Below, one piece after another: positions 24,069 through 31,199 of a stretch of DNA of 64,000 nt. This stretch comes from Eisenbergiella tayi (lineage in GTDB: Bacteria > Bacillota > Clostridia > Lachnospirales > Lachnospiraceae), in the NCBI RefSeq assembly GCF_001881565.1, contig NZ_MPDJ01000001.1:1441234-1505233 (forward strand). Reading direction: 5' to 3'. The notes under the pieces were generated by a model. That model was not told the DNA's origin and did not search any database. It saw only the letters and a program-made list of their open reading frames with translations. The number at the start of each line of letters is the position of its first letter. The first letter of the stretch is position 1. Both the position numbers and the translations under genes were made by a program.

Positions 24069-24905
24069 ATGCGGCTCAAAAAAAGACTGATTAAAACCGG
24101 CGGCGTAATCATGAAACTGTTTCTTTTATTTATCTTCGGGTGGCCTTTTTTCTGGATGATTTCCACCTCCTTACAGACGATAGATGAAGTAAACCGGGTT
24201 ACGCCCACATTCTTTCCGGCAGTACTTCAATTTCACAATTATCTGGACGCCTGGCATTCCGGCCCGGCCGGAGGCATGTGGATTTATCTAAAAAATTCCA
24301 TCATCGTGGTGCTCAGCGTCATTTTGCTGCAGATGCTGGTGGTGGTTCCGGCGGCCTATGCCTTTGCGAAATATGAATTTAAGGGGAAAAAAATCATGTT
24401 CGGCAGCATCCTGATCGCGCTGATGATGCCCACACAGATCACATTTTTACCCGTATATCTGATGATGTCCAAATGGGGGCTGATAAACTCCCTGCTTCCT
24501 CAGATATTACCATTTATAACAAATGCATTCGCTATCTTCTTACTGAGACAGTATTTTATGCAGGTAGAGAATGAATTGATAGAAGCGGCAAAGCTGGACG
24601 GCGCATCGGAATGGAGGGTGATATTGCAGATAATGATGCCCATGTCCAAGCCGGCACTCGCCTCCATTATACTTTTCAGTTTCGTCGGACAGTGGAATGA
24701 ATATTTCTGGCCGCTCGTCATGACCAATGCGGATATGTACCGGACGCTTCCGGTGGCTATCGCACAGCTGAAGGAAATGGAAGGTATGGCCAACTGGCAG
24801 ATCGTCATGGCAGGAAACGCCATCCTGGTTCTGCCTGTACTGCTGGTATATCTGTTCGCTTCCAAACAAATTATGAAATCCTTTGCCTATTCAGGGATTA
24901 AATAA
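24069..24905 (+). CDS. Carbohydrate ABC permease, UgpE/MalG type
   Basis: A 278-residue permease with about six membrane segments and EAA loop IEAAKLDGASEWRVILQIMM. A GGGAGGATTATT site precedes the ATG, 29 bp after its partner. It forms the second half of the membrane channel. Its C-terminus (SFAYSGIK) matches the conserved end of the MalG group. Confidence 0.93.
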   Translation: MRLKKRLIKTGGVIMKLFLLFIFGWPFFWMISTSLQTIDEVNRVTPTFFPAVLQFHNYLDAWHSGPAGGMWIYLKNSIIVVLSVILLQMLVVVPAAYAFAKYEFKGKKIMFGSILIALMMPTQITFLPVYLMMSKWGLINSLLPQILPFITNAFAIFLLRQYFMQVENELIEAAKLDGASEWRVILQIMMPMSKPALASIILFSFVGQWNEYFWPLVMTNADMYRTLPVAIAQLKEMEGMANWQIVMAGNAILVLPVLLVYLFASKQIMKSFAYSGIK

Positions 24906-24933
24906 ACCAAACAATACGAAAGGGGATATGGTT

Positions 24934-26295
24934 ATGAAAAAGAAAGTTTTAAGTATTTTAATGGGGGTTTCCATTCTGGCTGCCGCTCTCGCAGGCTGCG
25001 GCAAGGCTCCCGCTTCCACGGAAAACTCCGCACCCGCTCCGGCGGCAACGGATTCTGCCCAGGCAGCCGAAACGCCGGAAGCGGCTGAAAGCGCCGCCGG
25101 CACACAAGCTTCAGGAGAAAAGAAAACCGTACAGTTCTGGCACTGCATGTCCGGTACAAACGGGGATTTAATCAACCAGATGGTTTCGGATTTCAACAGC
25201 TCCCAGAATGAAGTGGAAGTAGTCGCCACCTTCCAGGGAAGCTACGCGGAAGCCGCCGCCAAAGCGGAACAGGCTATTTTTGCAGGCAATGCTCCCGACA
25301 TTCTCCAGGTAGCCCAGGACAATGTGGGCAGGCTTGCCGTAAACGGCGCATTTGCCGATCTGCTTCCCCACATGCAGAAGGACGGAATGGATGATAAAGA
25401 TTTTGTTGACGCTTTTGTAAATGACGCTTATTATGAAGGAAAGCTTGTTGTCATTCCTTTCGGCCGTTCCGCCCAGATCCTTCACATCAATAAAACAGTC
25501 CTGGACGAAATGGGCTGTGAAATCCCCACCACCTGGGAAGAACTGAAGGAGGTTGCCAACAAATGCACCATCGTGGAAAACGGCGAAACCAAACGCTACG
25601 GACTGTCTGTTCCTTTTGACCAGTGGGAGTTCTTCGCCCTGATCCAGCAGGCAGGCGGCAAGTTCTTCAACGAAGATCAGACCGGGCTGGGATGCCTGGA
25701 GGACGGAACCGCGAAAGAAGCTTTCAGCTTCATGAAGGATTTGCAGGATTCCGGCGCCCTGTATTACAACGATCCCGCCAACGATCAGGATAACCAGATG
25801 TTTACCTCCGGCATGGCAGCCATGACCATCAATTCTTCAGGCGCCATCACCTCCAGAAGGGAAACCATCGGTGATTCCTTTGAATATGTGGTAGCTCCCC
25901 TGGTAAAAGGCAAAATCGAATCCATGCCTACCGGCGGAAACGGCTTCGGTATCCTGGCTGCCAGCAAAGAACAGGATGCAGCCTGGAAATTCATGAAATG
26001 GTTTATTGAAGACGAAAAGGGCGGCCTTGCCTTTGTTATCGGCTCCGGTTATCTTCCTTTCACCAAAACAATGGCACAGTCCGACGCCATTCAGAATCTC
26101 TGGAAAGAAAGTGACAACTACAAAATCGCTTATGATGCCCTTCAGTATGGTGATGACAGCTATCGTATCGCCAACCTGACACCCGTCATTGCAGAATTCA
26201 GAACATGTATCCAGGCTATCATGCTGGATAATCAGGATATTGATCAGTCACTGAAAACCTTCAGCGATTCCGTAGATATTATCCTTAACGACTGA
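24934..26295 (+). CDS. ABC transporter substrate-binding lipoprotein (DeoR operon)
   Basis: A 453-residue family 1 solute-binding protein. The start at ATG 24934 has AAGGGG 8 nt upstream and begins the signal peptide; an ATG two codons earlier is too close to the ribosome site. The lipobox is LAGC, followed by an Ala/Pro/Thr-rich linker of about 45 residues and an N-terminal VQFWHCMSG strand. It delivers the ligand to the two permeases upstream. Context (polyol dehydrogenase, phosphodiesterase, phosphatase) suggests a polyol or its phosphodiester; this is inference. Unlike the Lpl loci, no terminator follows. Confidence 0.93.
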   Translation: MKKKVLSILMGVSILAAALAGCGKAPASTENSAPAPAATDSAQAAETPEAAESAAGTQASGEKKTVQFWHCMSGTNGDLINQMVSDFNSSQNEVEVVATFQGSYAEAAAKAEQAIFAGNAPDILQVAQDNVGRLAVNGAFADLLPHMQKDGMDDKDFVDAFVNDAYYEGKLVVIPFGRSAQILHINKTVLDEMGCEIPTTWEELKEVANKCTIVENGETKRYGLSVPFDQWEFFALIQQAGGKFFNEDQTGLGCLEDGTAKEAFSFMKDLQDSGALYYNDPANDQDNQMFTSGMAAMTINSSGAITSRRETIGDSFEYVVAPLVKGKIESMPTGGNGFGILAASKEQDAAWKFMKWFIEDEKGGLAFVIGSGYLPFTKTMAQSDAIQNLWKESDNYKIAYDALQYGDDSYRIANLTPVIAEFRTCIQAIMLDNQDIDQSLKTFSDSVDIILND

Positions 26296-26329
26296 CAGTA
26301 CTTGTTTTCAAAAAAAGGAGAATGCCTCA

Positions 26330-27409
26330 ATGAATGATTTACCTAAAACCATGAAAGCGCTGGTAGCCTATGGCAACGGTGACTATCGGCTGGAAACCGC
26401 CTATCCTGTTCCCGAATGCGGGGAGGACGACATCATAATCAAAACAGAAGGCTGCGGCATCTGTGCAGGGGATTTAAAATGCCAGCACGGAGCGGCCATG
26501 TTCTGGGGAGATGAAAAAGAAGCTCCCTGGGTAAAGCCTCCCTTTATACCGGGCCATGAATTTGTAGGCCGCATCGTTAAAATGGGTTCTCAGGTGAAAG
26601 GCTTCTCCCTGGGAGACCGGATTACGGCAGACCAGATCGTCCCCTGCGGAGAATGCCGGTTCTGCAGAAGCGGCAGATACTGGATGTGCCAGCCTCATTC
26701 CATTTTCGGATTCCAGAATACCAACAACGGCGGAATGGCGGAATATGTGAGATATCCTAAAACCTCTGTAATATCCAGGGTTCCTGAGGATATGCCTCTT
26801 GATCAGGCTCTGCTGATTGAACCCTATGGCTGCTCCAAGCACGCCGTAGACCGGGCGCAGATAGGAAATGAAGACGTGGTGGTCATTTCCGGAGCGGGTA
26901 CGCTGGGACTGGGCATGATCACGTATGCCCGGATGAAAAATCCATCTAAATTAATCTCCCTGGACATGGCCGACAACCGGCTGGAAAAGGCAAAGGAATT
27001 CGGGGCCGACATAACCATCAATCCCGGCAGGGAGGATGTGGTACAGAGAATACTGGACATGACCGACGGCTACGGCTGTGACATTTATATAGAAGCAACC
27101 GGACATCCTTCCAGTGTGGTACAGGGTCTGAAAATGATCCGTAAGCTGGGAAGATTCGTGGAATTCAGCGTTTTCGGGGAACCGACTACCGTAGACTGGT
27201 CCATTATCGGAGATCGAAAGGAATTGGATCTCCTGGGTTCCCATCTCAGCCCTTACTGTTATCCCTTTGTCATTGAAAACATCAGCAATGGGAACCTGAA
27301 AACAGAGGGTGTGGTGTCCAAAACCTTTTCCCTTGAAGAATGGGAAACCGCGTTTGATTATGCCACAGGAAAATACGGGGACTTTAAGGTAGCCATCACC
27401 TTCGAATAA
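26330..27409 (+). CDS. Zinc-dependent medium-chain polyol dehydrogenase
   Basis: A 359-residue MDR alcohol dehydrogenase. Catalytic zinc ligands are in GCGICAGDLKCQHG and PGHEFVG; the structural zinc motif CGECRFCRSGRYWMC is complete; the nucleotide fold reads SGAGTLGLG. The FWGDEKEAPWVKPPFIPGHEF region resembles enzymes annotated as erythritol/L-threitol dehydrogenases, so a short polyol is the best guess. It closes the operon, 34 bp after the binding protein, and would oxidise the imported alcohol with NAD(P). Confidence 0.9.
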   Translation: MNDLPKTMKALVAYGNGDYRLETAYPVPECGEDDIIIKTEGCGICAGDLKCQHGAAMFWGDEKEAPWVKPPFIPGHEFVGRIVKMGSQVKGFSLGDRITADQIVPCGECRFCRSGRYWMCQPHSIFGFQNTNNGGMAEYVRYPKTSVISRVPEDMPLDQALLIEPYGCSKHAVDRAQIGNEDVVVISGAGTLGLGMITYARMKNPSKLISLDMADNRLEKAKEFGADITINPGREDVVQRILDMTDGYGCDIYIEATGHPSSVVQGLKMIRKLGRFVEFSVFGEPTTVDWSIIGDRKELDLLGSHLSPYCYPFVIENISNGNLKTEGVVSKTFSLEEWETAFDYATGKYGDFKVAITFE

Positions 27410-27448
27410 CTTTTTGAGATGGGCAGATAAAAGCATAGAATGATAAAA

Positions 27449-27488
27449 ACACCGCACACCCGGATTATTGAGGTGTGTGGTGTTTTTT
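27449..27488 (+). terminator. Intrinsic terminator of the polyol operon
   Basis: ACACCGCACACC and GGTGTGTGGTGT form a 12-bp stem (one mismatch) with an 11-nt loop, followed by TTTTTT. Confidence 0.88.
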
Positions 27489-27708
27489 ATATTTTTTACC
27501 TTAATAATTAAATAGTGTCTGCTTCGCTGCAAGAGCTGAATGCAGCACCACCTGTAAAAAGACTGCTGTGTCAGACGTGTTCCATTTATTTTTTTGTGGA
27601 GCAAAACGTTCTCTTATGTTAAAGTAATATTTAAAGTTTAAAACACTAATCATTCAAAGGCAGAATTAAAAGCCGGCAGTATTAACTGCCCGGCATGAGG
27701 GGAATTTT

Positions 27709-28434
27709 ATGAGAGGAATCGGAACGATTATCAATGTTGCCGCCGTCATTCTGGGGGGAGGCGCAGGCATGCTTCTGAAAGGCGGCCTTAAAGAGCGGTA
27801 TCAGCAAATACTCATGCAGGCTTTAGGTGTCTGCACCATCTTCATCGGTATATCCGGCGCGTTGAAGGGAATGTACCGCATAGAAAACGGCGTTCTGGAA
27901 ACATCAGGCACCATGCTGCTGATCGCTTCCCTGGTACTCGGTTCCCTTCTGGGGGAATGGATACAAATAGAAAAATGGATGGACCATTTCGGAGAGTGGC
28001 TCCGGGAAAAAGCGGGCGGAAAAAATGACAGCCAGTTTGTGGAAGGCTTTGTATCCGCATCCCTGGTCATCTGCGTCGGAGCAATGGCCATCGTGGGCGC
28101 CCTGGAAGACGGTATGCGGGGAGACTATTCCATGCTTGCCGCAAAAGCTGTCCTGGATGGTATTATCGTCCTCGTATTCGCCTCCTCCTATGGAAAAGGA
28201 GCCGTCTTTTCCGCTCTCCCCGTAGGATTATGGCAGGGCAGCATCACCCTCTTTGCCCGTTTCCTGGAACCCGTCCTCACCGCCCAGATCATATCCGACC
28301 TTTCCTTTGTGGGAAATGTCCTTATCTTCTGCGTAGGAATCAATCTTGCCTTCGGGAAGAAATTCCGGGTGGGAAATATGCTGCCCGCACTGCTTTTTAC
28401 AGGAATACTGGATACTGTATCCGCCCTGTTTTGA
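27709..28434 (+). CDS. DUF554 family membrane protein
   Basis: A 241-residue protein with about seven membrane segments and the family's typical starts and turns (GTIINVAAVILGGGAGMLLKG, then SASLVICVGAMAIVGALEDG). Relatives include B. subtilis YdfK; function is unknown, possibly transport. The ATG has GAGGGG upstream. A small GC-rich hairpin (about 27671-27694) lies just before the ribosome site. The 298-bp gap before it holds the preceding terminator and nothing else I could identify. Confidence 0.9.
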   Translation: MRGIGTIINVAAVILGGGAGMLLKGGLKERYQQILMQALGVCTIFIGISGALKGMYRIENGVLETSGTMLLIASLVLGSLLGEWIQIEKWMDHFGEWLREKAGGKNDSQFVEGFVSASLVICVGAMAIVGALEDGMRGDYSMLAAKAVLDGIIVLVFASSYGKGAVFSALPVGLWQGSITLFARFLEPVLTAQIISDLSFVGNVLIFCVGINLAFGKKFRVGNMLPALLFTGILDTVSALF

Positions 28435-28473
28435 TAATTGCTGATTTAGTCGAAATCGATAAGGAGATTAATA

Positions 28474-29052
28474 ATGAAAGGATATTTAAGTAAATTACAT
28501 AATATTTATAAAGTTTATTCCGAAAAATCTTCAAATAATATCATCCTGTACAATATGATTTTTCCGCTTTGGCTGCTGTGGATCATTCCTTCTACCTGGA
28601 TTGTAATACTCCCTGCCAACTTTCTGATTGATCTTGCCGTACTTCTTATCACCATGCACTGCCTGAAGATCTCCGGGCGAAAAGAAATCGTCAAACGTTC
28701 TGTCTGGAAAATATGGGTTTTCGGATTTATTTCCGATTTCATCGGAACCTTTTTCATGTTCCTGGTGAATATCATCGATTCCTTTCTGGACTACCGATCT
28801 CCCCTGACAGAATGGTGGTACAATAATCTGACCAATGCGGTTACCTACAATCCTCTTTCCACCCCCGCGGCATTCCTCTGGACAATCCTCTGTATCCTCA
28901 TCAGCGGCAGCTGTATTTTTCTCTTCAATTATCATTTCTGTCTGAGAAAAGCAGTTCCGGATCGGATCCTCCGTAAAAAGCTGGCGCTTTCTCTCGCCAT
29001 ATTTACGGCCCCTTACCTGTTTTTGGTTCCTACCTCCTGGTTTTTTATGTAA
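28474..29052 (+). CDS. Membrane protein of unknown function
   Basis: A 192-residue protein with about five membrane segments, a short basic N-terminus and no motif I recognise. It begins 39 bp after the DUF554 stop with AAGGAGATTAATA as ribosome site, so the two are probably co-transcribed. Codon use resembles its neighbours. Confidence 0.75.
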   Translation: MKGYLSKLHNIYKVYSEKSSNNIILYNMIFPLWLLWIIPSTWIVILPANFLIDLAVLLITMHCLKISGRKEIVKRSVWKIWVFGFISDFIGTFFMFLVNIIDSFLDYRSPLTEWWYNNLTNAVTYNPLSTPAAFLWTILCILISGSCIFLFNYHFCLRKAVPDRILRKKLALSLAIFTAPYLFLVPTSWFFM

Positions 29053-29179
29053 GCTTTACAGGAAATATCGTATTTTCTGAAGAGACAGCTTTCCTCCTTA
29101 ATCATACAAAAACATACAATACATTAAAAATAATAAAACGCAATTAAGCGGAACGAACTGTTCCTGAAAAAAGATATAC

Positions 29180-29208
29180 TGGACAAACGAAATTCCCCAT
29201 GCTATAGT
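29180..29208 (+). promoter_or_regulatory. Promoter of the ABC-F leader
   Basis: TGGACA (29180-29185), 17-nt spacer, TATAGT (29203-29208). The transcript would start near 29215, about 350 nt before the ABC-F gene. Confidence 0.6.
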
Positions 29209-29260
29209 AATGGAGAATCGGCTCTGCTGATTCCAATTTTAACAAGAAAAGGGTGAAAAG

Positions 29261-29272
29261 ATGCGGAAATAA
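29261..29272 (+). CDS. Possible three-codon leader ORF (MRK)
   Basis: ATG CGG AAA TAA, preceded by AAGGGTGAAAAG, a good ribosome binding site, about 45 nt into the presumed transcript. Basic residues in very short leader peptides are a known trigger for drug-induced ribosome stalling in erm and ABC-F leaders. Whether this one is translated is unknown. Confidence 0.35.
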   Translation: MRK

Positions 29273-29474
29273 TCTGAATTTGGAACTTTAACGGCCAAAG
29301 CCTGGCTTTGACTGTTCAATAAACTTTTATAAGCCTTTGGGTATTTCCTGTTTCGGGATAATACCTGCTGTATGTTTATTGCCAAAATTCGGATTGTGAG
29401 CATTTATCATTGATTATACATGCGCTGCAGAAAGCTTTTGCTTTCCGGCGTGCTTTTATGGTATCTATGCGTTA

Positions 29475-29510
29475 ATCCACTTCCGGTAATAAACGGAAAG
29501 TGGATTTTTT
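29475..29510 (+). terminator. Intrinsic terminator in the ABC-F leader
   Basis: ATCCACTTCCG pairs with CGGAAAGTGGAT (one bulged A), 8-nt loop, then TTTTTT. It ends 56 bp before the ABC-F start codon, so full-length mRNA requires read-through. Confidence 0.85.
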
Positions 29511-29566
29511 GCATTCCATTTTCCGCTGCAGGCAAAGGCTCCGTTTGAGTAAGGAGATGATGCATT

Positions 29567-31099
29567 ATGCTGCAAATAAAAAATCTTTCCATAACACATA
29601 AAAAGGATCTCAGACCGCTTCTTGATCATTTTACTTTTTCCCTCAATTCAGGTGATAAGGCCGTCATTATCAGTGAGGAGGGCAACGGAAAATCCACACT
29701 GCTGAAGCTGATTTATGATTCCCGGCTGGTTGACAGCTACGTGGAATACACGGGAGATATCCTTACCCAGGGTACACTCATGGGATATCTTCCTCAGGAA
29801 TTCCCTCCGGAATACAAAGAGCAGACCATATATACCTATTGCACGTCCATTCCTGCTTTTTCAGACAGGAACCCGGGAGAACTGGCCGCTATCGCCGCCC
29901 GGCTTCGGCTTCCCAAGGATATTTTTTACTCCGACCAGCTGTGCGGCACACTTTCGGGAGGCGAAAAAGTAAAGCTGCAGATCGCCGGCCTGCAGATGTG
30001 CCAGCCGGATATTTATCTGCTGGATGAACCCTCCAACGACATTGATATCGAAACCCTGGAATGGCTGGAGCAGTTTATCAATACCTGCGGCAAGCCTGTC
30101 CTCTATGTTTCCCATGATGAAACCCTCATTGAGCATACCGCCAATGTGATTATCCATCTGGAACAGATTATGCGGAAAACGCAGCCGAGACATACGATCG
30201 TGAGGATGCCCTACCGGGAATATATCTCGAATCGGGAGGCCTCCTTTCTCCGCCAGGAGCAGCAGGCCCAAAATGAACGCAGGGAATACCGGAAAAAAAT
30301 GGAACGTTTCCGGCAGATCGAACAGAAGGTAGAGTCACAGCAGAATAATATTTCACGCCAGGATCCCTTTACAGCCAAGCTGCTTAAGAAAAAAATGAAG
30401 GCGGTAAAAGCACAGGAACACCGGTTTGAACGGGAAAAAGAAGATATGACGGAAATGCCTGATGCAGAAAAAGCGATTTTTGTAAAAATAACTCCGGAAG
30501 CCCGGATTCCAAACGGCAAAATAGTTCTCGACTGCCAGAAGGAACGGCTTATGATTGAAGGACGCCTTCTGGCCTCCCCTATTTTCCTTCGTATAACCGG
30601 ACCGGAAAAAATAGGCATTGTAGGACGCAATGGCGCCGGAAAAACAACATTGCTGAAACAAATCGCAGAGGAGCTTCTTGCCCGCCCTGATTTAAAGGCG
30701 GCCTATATGCCCCAGGACTATGAAGAACTGTTGAATCTGGAGCAGAACCCTGTCGACTTTCTTTCCTCCCGGGGCGATAAGGAGGAAAGAACCACTATCC
30801 GGACCTACCTGGGAAGCATGCGCTATACCGCAGATGAAATGTCACATGCCATCCGGGAGCTTTCCGGCGGCCAGAAGGCCAAGCTCCTTTTTCTCAAAAT
30901 GAGCCTGGACGGCTGCAATGTCCTCATTCTGGACGAACCAACACGGAACTTTTCCCCGCTTTCCGGCCCTGTCATCCGACAGGTACTAAAAGAATACCCG
31001 GGTGCGATAATCAGCATTTCCCATGACAGAAAGTACCTGGAAGAGGTGGTTGATACTACCTATGAATTGACGGAGCAGGGACTGGTTAAACGTAACTGA
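29567..31099 (+). CDS. ABC-F family ATPase, antibiotic-resistance-like
   Basis: A 510-residue soluble protein with two ATPase domains and no membrane segment. Domain 1 has EEGNGKST, LSGGEK and LLDEPSNDID; the charged linker (about 220-290) would reach into the ribosome; domain 2 has GRNGAGKTT, LSGGQKAK and LILDEPTRNFSPLS, a variant of the usual DEPTNHLD. ABC-F proteins bind the ribosomal E site and either aid translation or dislodge antibiotics. The attenuator-like leader favours a protection role (lincosamide/pleuromutilin/streptogramin type), but this is inferred. Confidence 0.9.
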   Translation: MLQIKNLSITHKKDLRPLLDHFTFSLNSGDKAVIISEEGNGKSTLLKLIYDSRLVDSYVEYTGDILTQGTLMGYLPQEFPPEYKEQTIYTYCTSIPAFSDRNPGELAAIAARLRLPKDIFYSDQLCGTLSGGEKVKLQIAGLQMCQPDIYLLDEPSNDIDIETLEWLEQFINTCGKPVLYVSHDETLIEHTANVIIHLEQIMRKTQPRHTIVRMPYREYISNREASFLRQEQQAQNERREYRKKMERFRQIEQKVESQQNNISRQDPFTAKLLKKKMKAVKAQEHRFEREKEDMTEMPDAEKAIFVKITPEARIPNGKIVLDCQKERLMIEGRLLASPIFLRITGPEKIGIVGRNGAGKTTLLKQIAEELLARPDLKAAYMPQDYEELLNLEQNPVDFLSSRGDKEERTTIRTYLGSMRYTADEMSHAIRELSGGQKAKLLFLKMSLDGCNVLILDEPTRNFSPLSGPVIRQVLKEYPGAIISISHDRKYLEEVVDTTYELTEQGLVKRN

Positions 31100-31142
31100 C
31101 AACGGAACGGACATATTTGCAAAATATGTGTCGAAATTCCGC

Positions 31143-31180
31143 AGATAAGGGAATCATATCGGACTATGATTCCCTTATCT
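31143..31180. repeat. Perfect 16-bp hairpin between convergent genes
   Basis: AGATAAGGGAATCATA pairs perfectly with TATGATTCCCTTATCT around a 6-nt loop. It lies between the ABC-F gene and the convergent glycosidase gene. No U-tract follows on either strand, so it may be a mRNA 3' end stabiliser rather than a true terminator. A weaker stem around 31101-31142 is next to it. Confidence 0.65.
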
Positions 31181-31199
31181 GTAAAAAAGATCGGGTATT

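Larger units (their letters stand above)
29215..29566 (+). promoter_or_regulatory. Attenuator-type leader of the ABC-F gene
   Basis: The 514-bp gap before the ABC-F gene contains a promoter, the MRK mini-ORF, pairing segments (CCAAAG at about 29296 with CTTTGG near 29335; GGTATT..AATACC at 29339-29364; GAAAGC-tttt-GCTTTC near 29430) and a full intrinsic terminator at 29475-29510. This is the layout of ribosome-mediated transcription attenuation known for antibiotic-resistance ABC-F genes such as vmlR and lmo0919. The alternative folds were judged by eye only. Confidence 0.55.

Noticed and set aside
20513..26295. Naming the importer ugpABE
   Set aside because: A GDPD gene nearby hints at Ugp, but the binding protein and dehydrogenase do not establish glycerol 3-phosphate as ligand.
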